Source: Clostridium sp. CAG:138
Lineage (GTDB): Bacteria > Bacillota > Clostridia > Christensenellales > CAG-138
Direction: 5' to 3'
NCBI GenBank assembly: GCA_000435055.1
Contig: FR879702.1
Location: 68,472-84,581, forward strand
DNA length: 16,110 nucleotides
Shown: positions 1 to 7,563 of the stretch, piece after piece
Numbering within the stretch: position 1 is the stretch's first letter
How the letters are laid out: each line of letters begins with the position of its first letter
Translations under genes and position numbers: made by a program
The notes under the pieces: model-generated
Database searches by the model: none
Told to the model about the DNA's origin: nothing
What the model saw: only the letters and a program-made list of their open reading frames with translations

Positions 1-3
1 AAC

Positions 4-717
4 TTATAAAGCATCAGTTAAACCGACAAAATCGTTCAGGCAGCGTTCATATGCAGCAACCGGATCCGCTGCGGCTGTAATCGGCCGACCCACAACAATG
101 TAATCCGATCCGAGTGCTTTGGCATCCGCGGGGGTTGCAACACGCTTTTGATCTCCGACCGCGCCATCCGCAAAGCGCACTCCGGGAGTTACTGTCAGAA
201 AACCATTTCCGCAAACAGCGTGAATTCTTCCTGATTCAAGCGGAGAACAAACAACCCCATCCAACCCCGCAATTTCAGCATTTTTTGCATAACATGCCAC
301 AACCTCATCCATAGGTTTATCAATAAGCAATTCTTTTTTTAAACTGTTCGAGTCGGTTGAAGTAAGCTGAGTTACCGCAATCAAAAGCGGGCGTGTTCCG
401 TCTTCGCGTGTCAAACCTTCTTTTGCCGCCTGCATCATTGCAATCGTGCCGCCTGCATGAACATTGCACATGTCAATATCAAGGGCGGACAGAACACGCA
501 TTGTTTTTTTGACGGTGTTTGGAATATCGTGAAGTTTAAGATCAAGGAAAATCTTGTGTCCACGCCGTTTAAGCTCGCGAACTATATCCGCGCCTTCGGC
601 ATAAAAGAGTTCCATACCGATTTTAATAAAAGGCTTTCTGTCCGTAAATGCGGAAAGGAAATCCAGCACTTCCGTTTTTTCTGCAAAATCGCAGGCAATG
701 ATTACGTCTTTACCCAT
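4..717 (-). CDS. pyrF: Orotidine 5'-phosphate decarboxylase
   Basis: Cytosolic enzyme of the last step of UMP synthesis, decarboxylating orotidine 5'-phosphate to UMP. The 237-residue length fits the family. The catalytic signature is present: Lys32 in FIKIGMELF, then the DLKLHDIPNTV motif with Asp59, Lys61 and Asp64, which form the charged Lys-Asp-Lys-Asp tetrad. The C-terminal phosphate-binding region is seen as TPGVRFADG and VVGRPITAA. The start is set at the ATG at 717 because GGAGGAG (724-730) lies 6 nt upstream; a reading-frame extension to 744 has no such support. The start overlaps the pyrD stop by 8 bp, so translation is probably coupled. It is the last pyr gene visible, and the operon could continue beyond the left edge. 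Confidence 0.97.
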   Translation of the reverse strand: MGKDVIIACDFAEKTEVLDFLSAFTDRKPFIKIGMELFYAEGADIVRELKRRGHKIFLDLKLHDIPNTVKKTMRVLSALDIDMCNVHAGGTIAMMQAAKEGLTREDGTRPLLIAVTQLTSTDSNSLKKELLIDKPMDEVVACYAKNAEIAGLDGVVCSPLESGRIHAVCGNGFLTVTPGVRFADGAVGDQKRVATPADAKALGSDYIVVGRPITAAADPVAAYERCLNDFVGLTDAL

Positions 718-1705
718 TATGTGCTCCTCCGATGATATCTTCAAGTTTATTTATTCCGTATTTTTTCATTGTTGACGGCAACTCACGAATTATATCGCGG
801 CATATATAAGGTTCGATAAGGTTGGCTGCACCGATTTGAACTGCGGCGGCACCTGCAAGCATCATTTCAAGCGCATCATCTGCGCTTGATACCCCGCCTA
901 TACCCATTATCGGGATTTTCACCGCTTCATAAACATCATAAACCGTTTTCAATGCAACTGGAAAAATAGCACTGCCCGAAAACCCGCCTTTTTTGTTTGC
1001 AATTACAGGTGTTCGCCTGTGCAAATCGATTCGCATCCCCATGAGTGTGTTGATAAGGCTGAGTCCGTCCGCACCGGCATCCTCGCAGGCTTTTGCAATG
1101 GACACAATATCCGTAACATTCGGACTGAGCTTAATAAATATCGGCTTTTGCACAACCGATTTGACGGCTCTTGTAACCTCGGCAGCAGCGTCGCATGTTG
1201 TTCCGAAGCTCATTCCGCCGTTGTGAACATTCGGGCAGCTGATATTGACTTCGATAATGCCGACTTGCTCACATTCGTTGAAACGTGCCGCGACCTCCGT
1301 ATACTCATGGATTGAAAATCCGCTGACATTTGCTATCACCTGTTTCGAAAAGCATCTTTTGAGCCGCGGAAGCTCGTTGTTTATTACTGCGTCAACTCCC
1401 GGATTTTGCAAGCCTATGGAGTTGATTATGCCCGCCGGACATTCTGCAATTCGCGGAGTGGGGTTGCCGAAACGCGGTTCAAGTGTTGTCCCTTTAAATG
1501 AAAACGTGCCGAGACAATTGATGTCGTAAAGCTCCGCAAACTCGTAACCGTAGCCGAATGTTCCGCTTGCGGGAATGACAGGGTTGTCAAGCAGCCAATT
1601 TCCGAGATGAACTTTGAGCGCATCACCGCTCGGAAGCTCATTCATTACAAGGGATTTGTTAAAACTTATATTCATTCCATCCTGCATTTTGCTGCTCATC
1701 ACCAT
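710..1705 (-). CDS. pyrD: Dihydroorotate dehydrogenase, class 1B catalytic subunit
   Basis: FMN-containing catalytic subunit that oxidises dihydroorotate to orotate; class 1B enzymes pass electrons to NAD+ through PyrK. It has the N-terminal NPVIPASGTFGYG motif, the active-site loop VNISCPNVHNGG whose Cys157 is the class 1 catalytic base, and the C-terminal FMN phosphate-binding region GIGGVSSADDALEMMLAGA. The start at 1705 has AGGAGG four bases upstream and overlaps the pyrK stop by 7 bp; a second in-frame ATG at 1699 is also possible. At 331 residues it is about 25 longer than usual, and the extra length is an N-terminal segment (about residues 1-28) before the barrel. Adjacency to pyrK confirms class 1B. 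Confidence 0.96.
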   Translation of the reverse strand: MVMSSKMQDGMNISFNKSLVMNELPSGDALKVHLGNWLLDNPVIPASGTFGYGYEFAELYDINCLGTFSFKGTTLEPRFGNPTPRIAECPAGIINSIGLQNPGVDAVINNELPRLKRCFSKQVIANVSGFSIHEYTEVAARFNECEQVGIIEVNISCPNVHNGGMSFGTTCDAAAEVTRAVKSVVQKPIFIKLSPNVTDIVSIAKACEDAGADGLSLINTLMGMRIDLHRRTPVIANKKGGFSGSAIFPVALKTVYDVYEAVKIPIMGIGGVSSADDALEMMLAGAAAVQIGAANLIEPYICRDIIRELPSTMKKYGINKLEDIIGGAHNG

Positions 1706-2463
1706 ATTACCTCCTCGGAGACCAAAACGGGTCCGTCTTTGCAGATTCTCTTCGAACCGTATTTTGTTTTGCAGCTGCAACCCATACATGCACCGAAGCC
1801 GCAGCCCATGCGCTCCTCAAAACTCAATTGTCCACTTGTTTCCGCAATATCAAACACTGCCTTCAGCATCGGTTCAGGACCGCACGCACAGTAATCAGTG
1901 TAAGCAGTGATGCCGTCATTGCTTTCGGCATTAAAGCAGCGCATTGCATCGGTAACAAACCCTTTCACTCCGCAGCTTCCGTCCGCTGTTGCAACAATTA
2001 TCCTTGCTCCGATTTTTTTAAATTCATCTTCAAAAAAACATTCGTCAACCGTGTTGAAACCCGCTATAACCATCGGTATTTTTCCTTCCGAAATCAGCTG
2101 CTTAGCAAGCAGGAACATCGGAGGGACGCCTGCTCCGCCGCCTATAAGGAGCGGGTGCTCGCCGCAGAGTGAAGTATCATAACCGTTTCCGAGACCGGCC
2201 AAAACATCCAGCTGTTCATTCATCGGCAGGCGGCTCATGAACTCCGTGCCTTTGCCGACAACTTTGTAAACAATCGTCAGCGTGTTTTCATTCCGGTCAA
2301 TATCGCAGACGGAAATCGGACGCCGCAGGAAAAAGCCTTTAAGCTTTATGTTCACAAATTGTCCGGGTCGATTTATTGACGATACATCACCCGAAAGCAC
2401 CATTTTATACGTATTACGTGCTATGCACTCGTTTGAAACAATCTGAAACAGTGATTGAATCAT
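1699..2463 (-). CDS. pyrK: Dihydroorotate dehydrogenase electron-transfer subunit
   Basis: FAD and [2Fe-2S] subunit of the class 1B dihydroorotate dehydrogenase heterotetramer; it carries electrons from PyrD to NAD+. The 254 residues show the ferredoxin-reductase-like FAD domain (RRPIS at 47-51), an NAD-binding region beginning LLIGGGAGVPP (106-115), and a C-terminal iron-sulfur motif with Cys221, Cys226, Cys229 and Cys241 (CGFGACMGC then ICKDGP). The start is the ATG at 2463, preceded by AGGAAAGG; an in-frame TTG at 2469 is less likely. The stop overlaps the pyrD start. It follows pyrC after an 84-bp gap, the only sizeable gap inside the operon. Confidence 0.97.
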   Translation of the reverse strand: MIQSLFQIVSNECIARNTYKMVLSGDVSSINRPGQFVNIKLKGFFLRRPISVCDIDRNENTLTIVYKVVGKGTEFMSRLPMNEQLDVLAGLGNGYDTSLCGEHPLLIGGGAGVPPMFLLAKQLISEGKIPMVIAGFNTVDECFFEDEFKKIGARIIVATADGSCGVKGFVTDAMRCFNAESNDGITAYTDYCACGPEPMLKAVFDIAETSGQLSFEERMGCGFGACMGCSCKTKYGSKRICKDGPVLVSEEVIW

Positions 2464-2494
2464 GTTCAAGTTCCTTTCCTATATTCAGTGTTCA

Positions 2495-2539
2495 TTAATC
2501 GTATTGTCGCCGATTAATCAGGCCGTCGCGCAAAAGCAA
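2495..2539 (-). CDS. Possible 14-codon small ORF between pyrC and pyrK
   Basis: A TTG-initiated frame of 14 codons (translation MLLRDGLINRRQYD) follows GAGGAG, which overlaps the pyrC stop, with a four-base gap to the TTG. It could be chance, or a coupling peptide that keeps ribosomes on the message before pyrK. The TTG start, short length and lack of a known family make this tentative. Confidence 0.15.
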   Translation of the reverse strand: MLLRDGLINRRQYD

Positions 2540-2547
2540 ATTACTCC

Positions 2548-3813
2548 TCAATTAACCTTATCTTCCTTAACTGTTTTCCCATTGCGGGTTGTTTTTATAC
2601 ATTTGCCGAAAACCTGCATGCCGACAAAGGGGGATGCTTTCCCGAGAGACAGAAATTCGGCGGAATCAACGATATAGGGGGTGGAGATTTCAAATTCGGC
2701 AGTTCTGTTTCCAATATCTATGCCGAATCTGCGGGCGGGCGCGGTGCTCATCAGTTCAATAAGTCTATTAAGCGACAGTATTCCTCTGCGCACGAGCCGA
2801 GTGTACAACACCGGAAAGGCGGTTTCAAGTCCCACAATTCCATTCAGACTGCTGCGCAGTCCGCCTGACTTTTCTTTTTCCGAATGCGGAGCATGATCGG
2901 TTGCGATCATGTCAATCGTGCCGTCAAGTATGCCTTCAATGAGTGCATCTCTGTCCGCTTCGGAACGAATCGGAGGGTTCATTTTGAAGCTTCCGCTGTC
3001 AACAAGATCTTCATCACACAGAACAAGATAATGCGGTGCAGTTTCACATGTTATGTCGAGGCCTTCAGATTTTGCCTTACGGATAAGATTAACGGACTCC
3101 TTTGTCGAAACATGGCAAACATGGTATGGACATCCGCTCTTACGGACAAGCTCAATATCGCGTGCAATAGGGCGCCATTCGCTTTCACTGCATATTCCGG
3201 GCAGGGAATGCCTGTCGGCGTAGTTCCCGTCATGAATGCATCCACCGCGAACAAGACTGTTGTCTTCGCAGTGAGCAGCAATGATCTTGTGAAGTTTTTT
3301 TGCCTTTTTCATTGCTGCAAGCATAATTTCTTCATTCTGAACGCCTTTTCCGTCATCCGAAAACGCAACGACATACGGGGCAAGTGCGTCCATATCGGAA
3401 AGTTCCCGACCGTTTTCACCGATTGTTATTGCACCGTACGGATAAACGGGAATGCAGGCATCACGGCGAATGATTTCAAGCTGCCTTTCAAGGTGTTCGA
3501 TGCTGTCAGGCACCGGATCAAGGTTCGGCATGGTGCAAATCGCAGCATACCCTCCGTTTGCGGCGGCAAGCGTTCCCGTTTTGATAGTTTCTTTATATGA
3601 AAAACCCGGTTCGCGAAGATGAACATGAACATCAACGAATCCGGGAACAAGAACAATATCCGAAGAAATATTGGTAATTTTTTCTGAATAAATATCGGAA
3701 GGGGAAAATGAATTCGAATATGTATCCGATTTCAAATCGGAAAGGCAGCAACGGTCAATTCTGTTGTTTGGATATTCGGCGTTTTTTCGCACAGTTTTGT
3801 TTTCAGACAGCAT
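2548..3813 (-). CDS. pyrC: Dihydroorotase, class I
   Basis: Zinc amidohydrolase that interconverts carbamoyl-aspartate and dihydroorotate. In the 421-residue protein the metal site is recognisable: HVH at 63-65 in FVDVHVHLREPG, SDDGKG with Asp153/Asp154 at the position of the bridging ligand, AAHCED with His181, CHVSTKES with His234, and the catalytic ATDHAPHS with Asp306. The start at 3813 is chosen because GGAGG (3822-3826) lies 8 nt upstream. The first about 50 residues are Ser/Asn-rich and do not show the usual amidohydrolase start (a short strand plus a D-GKI-IG motif), so the N-terminal beta-sandwich is divergent. It is the first gene of the operon, directly behind the attenuator leader. 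Confidence 0.95.
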   Translation of the reverse strand: MLSENKTVRKNAEYPNNRIDRCCLSDLKSDTYSNSFSPSDIYSEKITNISSDIVLVPGFVDVHVHLREPGFSYKETIKTGTLAAANGGYAAICTMPNLDPVPDSIEHLERQLEIIRRDACIPVYPYGAITIGENGRELSDMDALAPYVVAFSDDGKGVQNEEIMLAAMKKAKKLHKIIAAHCEDNSLVRGGCIHDGNYADRHSLPGICSESEWRPIARDIELVRKSGCPYHVCHVSTKESVNLIRKAKSEGLDITCETAPHYLVLCDEDLVDSGSFKMNPPIRSEADRDALIEGILDGTIDMIATDHAPHSEKEKSGGLRSSLNGIVGLETAFPVLYTRLVRRGILSLNRLIELMSTAPARRFGIDIGNRTAEFEISTPYIVDSAEFLSLGKASPFVGMQVFGKCIKTTRNGKTVKEDKVN

Positions 3814-3837
3814 TTGGTGTGCCTCCTTCGGTTTCTG

Positions 3838-3867
3838 CAAGAATAAATCCTGCCGCATGCGGCAGGA
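3838..3867 (-). terminator. Leader intrinsic terminator (attenuator) of the pyr operon
   Basis: A perfect 20-bp palindrome at 3848-3867 gives an 8-bp GC-rich stem with a CATG loop. On the minus strand it is followed by TTTATTCTT. It lies about 35 bp before the pyrC start and downstream of the operon promoter, so it would stop transcription before pyrC. CGGCAAGA at 3933-3926, further up the leader, can pair 7 of 8 with the 5' arm (TCCTGCCG), giving a candidate antiterminator. Confidence 0.7.
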
Positions 3868-3936
3868 CAGCACAATTAAAACCCACGAATTCACGCTGAA
3901 AACGCAGAGAATATTGAGTTGCAAATCTTGCCGACA

Positions 3937-3972
3937 TCAAGGTGTCAACGCGACCTCACGGGATCGCCTTAA
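3937..3972 (-). promoter_or_regulatory. PyrR-binding-loop-like RNA hairpin in the pyr leader
   Basis: The leader RNA reads GAUCCCGUGAGGUC, which matches the PyrR binding-loop core UCCNGNGAGGY of Bacillota. The flanking A..U pair of the consensus is replaced by G..C, a compensatory change. GCGA/UCGC (3967-3964 with 3953-3950) closes the loop, and UUAAGG/CCUUGA can form a lower stem. In the known system, UMP-bound PyrR stabilises this anti-antiterminator so that the downstream terminator forms. Order and spacing here (promoter, loop, possible antiterminator, terminator, pyrC) fit that model. The pyrR gene itself is not in the window. Confidence 0.75.
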
Positions 3973-3983
3973 AGATTGGAGTT

Positions 3984-4012
3984 ATTTTATCAGGCTCGCA
4001 GGCGACTGTCAA
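3984..4012 (-). promoter_or_regulatory. pyr operon promoter (housekeeping sigma type)
   Basis: On the minus strand TTGACA (4012-4007) and TAAAAT (3989-3984) are separated by exactly 17 bp. Predicted initiation near 3977 puts the PyrR-like loop at the very start of the transcript. Confidence 0.8.
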
Positions 4013-4078
4013 GGCATTCAACAAAGTATATTGCTATCATTTGAAAACTGAACCAACATTATTCTGACAAATTCTTGC

Positions 4079-4107
4079 TTGACATTTGCCAATTTTAAAG
4101 CTACAAT
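4079..4107 (+). promoter_or_regulatory. Promoter of the dockerin-protein gene
   Basis: TTGACA (4079-4084), a 17-bp spacer, then TACAAT (4102-4107), about 58 bp before the ATG at 4165. It is arranged back to back with the pyr promoter, the two -35 boxes being about 66 bp apart. Confidence 0.75.
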
Positions 4108-4164
4108 AACAATCGAAAATCCGTGTATAATATAACGGATAATATCATGATGCGGAGAAAACAA

Positions 4165-5919
4165 ATGAGAAACAAATCTTTGACACGTTTTGCAGCTTTT
4201 TTTGTTGCAGCAACCATGCTTTTCGCTTGTTTGCAAGTCATTGCACAGCCTGCCGCAAACGACAGCGGGCACACTTACGTGCTTGTTGACCAACCCACCG
4301 ACGGCGGGGTTTACCTTATGATAAGCCGACAGTCCGGCAGCAATTTTGCTGTTTCCGGAACAGCGATGCCCGACGGGGAAGGCTTGGTGCCTGTTGAAGT
4401 CGGAGTTGCAGGTGACTATGTTGTAAGCGGAGTGAACGATTCCGTGCTTTGGCAGTTTAACGGCAGTTCCGAATCGGGCTTCACCGTTCGCAATACTGAG
4501 TCGGGCGAATACCTTGCAAAGCTTTCGAACACGCTTAAAACAAGCGCAGCAACTCAGCATCGCTGGGAGCACATAATTCATACCAACGATGACAGCAGCA
4601 TCGGCGATGAACCTGTCATGCACAATGTGACCACCGGTGTGGGCTACATCCTCTATCGCGTAAACGGCGATGAGACTTATTTCGATTGCTTCAACGCTTA
4701 TCAGCAATGCAATATACGCCTTTATGAGCGTCGGGATATGACCGGATTCGTACCGACGACGGGCGTCAGCATCGGAATTGATGCACTGGAGCTTGACCTT
4801 GGAAGCACTCACACATTCCATCCGCAGGTTTTCCCGTCAAATGCAACCATTCAAAACGTTACATACACGTCTTCGGATTTGTCCGTTGCACGCATCAATC
4901 CCGACGGCACACTTATCACAGGCAGTGAAGGAACTGCGCAGATAACCGTTTACGACGGAACGGGCGAATTCAGCGATACCTGCACCGTGACGGTCGCAAG
5001 TGCAAATCCCGCAGTGCCCGTCCTGTACGGTTACAGAATGTACTCAAGTGCAAACGGCATCGTTAATTTTTCGGCGGATGATGTTTCCGACTTCAACCTT
5101 GTGGATGCACAAACGGGACTTGAACCACTCACCGCAATGTGTTATGTGGAAGGCGATTTTTACGGTTTCGCAAAGAGTGAAACCGAAAACACGGGATATG
5201 ATTTCGTTATTATCGACGGCGAAACCTTCGAAAGACGGACGACAAACATTTGGTCATGTTACTATTGCCGCGATATGACCTATGATCCCGAAACCGGACT
5301 GATTTACTGCATGATGGCAACCAACGCAACTATTTACTCATTGTATTTCGGGATTTATACGGTAAACCCACAAACTCTGAGCATCAACCTTGTCGGTGAA
5401 ACAAACCGATACCTTTCGGTTCTTGAATGCACGGCGGACGGCAGACTTTACGGAATCGATATGTTCGGCTATTTCTGCTCCGTTGACAAAACCAATGCAA
5501 ACTGCACAAAAATTGCACATACAACCGTTTCGGATATCAACCATGAACAGTCCATGGTGTTCTGTCCTTCAAACGGCAAAATGTATTGGATGAAATCTGA
5601 TGATAACGGAGGCGTATTTTTCGAGGTCAATCTCGCAAACGGAACGCTTGTTTATATCGGCTATCCCGGCGGCGATTACATAACATATCAGAGTGTTGCA
5701 GGCCTTTGCTATGTTCCGACGGATGAACCGGAGTATCAGCAGGGTGATATAGATATGGACGGCATAGTTTCTGTTTCGGATGCATTGCTTGCATTGCGGT
5801 GCGGAATGGAAATTGTAACTCTTACCCCGCAGCAGCTTACGCTTGGCGATATGGATGGTGACGGTTCCGTTAATGTTACCGATGCGATAATGATACTTCG
5901 AGCTGCACTTATCGGCTGA
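4165..5919 (+). CDS. Secreted dockerin protein with Ig-like (BIG2) domain
   Basis: Probable extracellular protein of 584 residues; function not recognised. It opens with a signal peptide (basic MRNKSLTR, a hydrophobic stretch 9-27, and a possible cleavage site near AQPA at 27-30; LFAC at 19-22 is a poor lipobox). Residues 36-190 are beta-rich, with WQFNG and GEYL motifs that suggest a trefoil-like fold, unproven. Residues 198-277 resemble a bacterial Ig-like BIG2 domain (VSIG..LDLGSTHTF...TSSDLSVARINPDGTLITGSEGTA). Residues 285-518 carry recurring units such as MTYDPETGLIY, LECTADGRLYG and MVFCPSNGKMY, typical of a beta-propeller. Residues 527-584 form a type I dockerin with two calcium loops (DIDMDGIVSVSD, DMDGDGSVNVTD). 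No catalytic domain was seen. The start at 4165 has GGAG 7 nt upstream. Confidence 0.85.
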   Translation: MRNKSLTRFAAFFVAATMLFACLQVIAQPAANDSGHTYVLVDQPTDGGVYLMISRQSGSNFAVSGTAMPDGEGLVPVEVGVAGDYVVSGVNDSVLWQFNGSSESGFTVRNTESGEYLAKLSNTLKTSAATQHRWEHIIHTNDDSSIGDEPVMHNVTTGVGYILYRVNGDETYFDCFNAYQQCNIRLYERRDMTGFVPTTGVSIGIDALELDLGSTHTFHPQVFPSNATIQNVTYTSSDLSVARINPDGTLITGSEGTAQITVYDGTGEFSDTCTVTVASANPAVPVLYGYRMYSSANGIVNFSADDVSDFNLVDAQTGLEPLTAMCYVEGDFYGFAKSETENTGYDFVIIDGETFERRTTNIWSCYYCRDMTYDPETGLIYCMMATNATIYSLYFGIYTVNPQTLSINLVGETNRYLSVLECTADGRLYGIDMFGYFCSVDKTNANCTKIAHTTVSDINHEQSMVFCPSNGKMYWMKSDDNGGVFFEVNLANGTLVYIGYPGGDYITYQSVAGLCYVPTDEPEYQQGDIDMDGIVSVSDALLALRCGMEIVTLTPQQLTLGDMDGDGSVNVTDAIMILRAALIG

Positions 5920-5986
5920 TTTTTAAATTCGGCAGCACGGCCGCAGTATCAAAAGTAAAAACAAAACCTGTCAAAAACAGCGGTTC

Positions 5987-6010
5987 GCAGTACGGCGGGC
6001 CGCCGTCTGC
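5987..6010. repeat. GC-rich hairpin downstream of the dockerin gene
   Basis: GCAG-T-ACGGC / GCCGT-CTGC forms a 9-bp stem with one bulged T and a five-base loop. No T-run follows on either strand, so it is not a standard intrinsic terminator. It is the only clear structure in 5920-6070, and no gene is visible there. Confidence 0.35.
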
Positions 6011-6074
6011 ACAAATAACCAAATGACAATTTCGCCTACGGTTCGATAAAGATTTTACTGTATGATTCAAAGCA

Positions 6075-6103
6075 TTGATTTTAACTCTGCCGCATGATAA
6101 AAT
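6075..6103 (+). promoter_or_regulatory. Candidate promoter for the chromate-transporter pair
   Basis: TTGATT (6075-6080), 17 bp, TAAAAT (6098-6103). The spacing is ideal and the boxes are 4 of 6 and 5 of 6 to consensus. It lies 75 bp before the GTG start. Confidence 0.45.
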
Positions 6104-6178
6104 ACGCATGGCAAAGCCTGAATAACTTATGCCGTGTCTGAATAAATAAGTTAATCTTAAAAAACGGAGGGTGAATTT

Positions 6179-6745
6179 GTGAAAAAAAAAGCTTTAGGCT
6201 TGTTTGCAACATTTTTCAAAATCGGAGCTTTCACTTTCGGCGGAGGATATGCAATGATACCGCTGATACAACGTGAAATCGTAGATAAAAAACAATGGGC
6301 AACAAATGAAGATTTGCTTGATATAATTGCAATTGCCGAATCAACACCCGGTCCCATTGCCGTGAATGCTGCGACATTTATCGGCAGCAAAATCGACGGC
6401 TTCTTTGGCGCTCTTTTTGCAACGCTCGGAGTTGTTCTTCCGTCATTTATAACCATACTTGCCGTGTCGTTTGCTATTGCACAGTTTGAACACATAAAAA
6501 TCGTTCAGTATGCATTTACGGGTATTCGCGCCGCAGTTCTTGCGCTCATTATCCGCGCACTTGCGACAATGTATAAAGAATGTCCGAAGTCGCCCCTGTC
6601 ATACATTATTGCGGCAGCTGCTTTTTTTGTTGCAGCATTTACAAGCATCAACACGATTTTTATCATACTCGGCTGTGCTGTGGTCGGCCTTGCTGTACAT
6701 TTGGTATTTAATACAAAAAACGGAAAGGCGGGGGAAGGCAAATGA
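6179..6745 (+). CDS. Chromate transporter family protein, first half-size subunit
   Basis: Membrane protein of the CHR (chromate ion transporter) family, short 188-residue single-domain type. It carries the family signatures FKIGAFTFGGGYAMIPLIQREIV (start split around residues 13-35) and AIAESTPGPIAVN (51-63), followed by several hydrophobic spans (about 76-100, 108-124, 137-175). The GTG start is supported by GGAGG (6166-6170) 8 nt upstream. Its stop overlaps the next gene's start as ATGA, so the two products probably assemble together, as the paired short CHR proteins of Bacillus (YwrA/YwrB type) are thought to do. Real substrate is unknown: many CHR homologues have no shown chromate role. 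Confidence 0.92.
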   Translation: MKKKALGLFATFFKIGAFTFGGGYAMIPLIQREIVDKKQWATNEDLLDIIAIAESTPGPIAVNAATFIGSKIDGFFGALFATLGVVLPSFITILAVSFAIAQFEHIKIVQYAFTGIRAAVLALIIRALATMYKECPKSPLSYIIAAAAFFVAAFTSINTIFIILGCAVVGLAVHLVFNTKNGKAGEGK

Positions 6746-7329
6746 TTTTCATCGAATTATTCTTCACATTTTTCAAGATTGGCTTGTTTACTGTCGGCGG
6801 CGGATATGCAATGCTCCCGCTTATCAGAACTGAGGTTCTCAGCAAGGGCTGGCTGACGGCGGAGGAAATTGTGAATTTCATTGCCGTGAGCGAAAGCACA
6901 CCCGGGCCGTTCGCAGTAAATATTGCAACTTATATCGGTTCTGTCCGCGGCGGGGCAGCAGGGGCAGCTTTTGCAACGCTCGGAGTTGTGCTTCCGTCGT
7001 TTCTGATTATTCTTGCGATTGCGCGATGCTATAAAAAGTTTAAGAGCAGCAAAATAGTTGCGGGACTGATGTCCGGCTTGAAGCCGGCGGTGATCGGGCT
7101 TATTGCAGCCGCCGTGTTAACAGTCGGCAAAACCGTTTTTTTGAATTCGGCAACTCCGACAGGCTTTCCCGCCACCGCATCGGACTGGTTTCGAACCGTG
7201 AGTTCCGCATTGGTTTTTGTGCTTGCACTCTTTGCCTGCCGAAAAAAACTTCATCCAATATTAATGATTTTGATTGCCGCTGCTCTCGGCATAGCATTCG
7301 GCCTTTTGGGCGAAATGCTTGTTGCTTAG
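6742..7329 (+). CDS. Chromate transporter family protein, second half-size subunit
   Basis: Second short CHR-family membrane protein, 195 residues, homologous to the gene just upstream. It shares FFKIGLFTVGGGYAMLPLI (residues 10-28) and the proline motif AVSESTPGPFAVNIATYIG (48-66), followed by LGVVLPSF, also present in its partner. Hydrophobic spans cover about 70-93, 104-125, 150-162 and 170-194. It is translated from the ATG in the 4-bp ATGA overlap, with GGAAGG just upstream inside the first gene. The pair probably arose by gene duplication and likely works as an inverted-topology heterodimer (family inference). Transcription ends at the strong hairpin at 7488-7523. Confidence 0.92.
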   Translation: MIFIELFFTFFKIGLFTVGGGYAMLPLIRTEVLSKGWLTAEEIVNFIAVSESTPGPFAVNIATYIGSVRGGAAGAAFATLGVVLPSFLIILAIARCYKKFKSSKIVAGLMSGLKPAVIGLIAAAVLTVGKTVFLNSATPTGFPATASDWFRTVSSALVFVLALFACRKKLHPILMILIAAALGIAFGLLGEMLVA

Positions 7330-7363
7330 CGTTAACCGCAGCATTAACACCAAGAACAATATC

Positions 7364-7375
7364 GCCCGTACGGGC
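7364..7375. repeat. Short GC palindrome after the chromate-transporter genes
   Basis: The 12-bp perfect palindrome GCCCGTACGGGC sits in the 158 bp between the CHR stop and the terminator. No T-run follows. It may be the relic of a dispersed intergenic repeat. Nothing else is seen in this gap. Confidence 0.3.
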
Positions 7376-7487
7376 AACACATCGGATTGAGTTTTTTCCG
7401 CTGCCTGTTGTGCAAGTTTTGCATTGCCCAAGTGAGCGCTATGATTCAAATTAAACATGTGTAAATATTTTTTATTTGTGCAATAAT

Positions 7488-7523
7488 AAAGCTCGTTTTC
7501 CGGTGTGGAAAACGAGCTTTTTT
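7488..7523. terminator. Bidirectional intrinsic terminator between the CHR genes and lon
   Basis: A perfect 14-bp stem (7488-7501 with 7507-7520) with a five-base GGTGT loop, followed by six T on the plus strand. Read on the minus strand it is followed by TTTATTATT. It serves the convergent CHR operon (plus) and lon (minus), whose stop is at 7564. Confidence 0.9.
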
Positions 7524-7563
7524 CACAGTTTGAAAGCGGATAACTTAGATATTGTCCGTATGT

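Noticed and set aside
2884..3600. Open frame on the plus strand (238 codons) opposite pyrC
   Set aside because: It is antisense to pyrC, whose catalytic motifs are intact. No domain or ribosome site supports it.
4018..4821. Long open frame on the minus strand (267 codons)
   Set aside because: It is antisense to the dockerin gene and the intergenic promoters, shows no domain, and has no ribosome site. It is a shadow of the plus-strand coding pattern.
5950..6010. Possible terminator after the dockerin gene
   Set aside because: The hairpin at 5987-6010 is real, but no T-run follows on the plus strand, so it is listed only as a hairpin.
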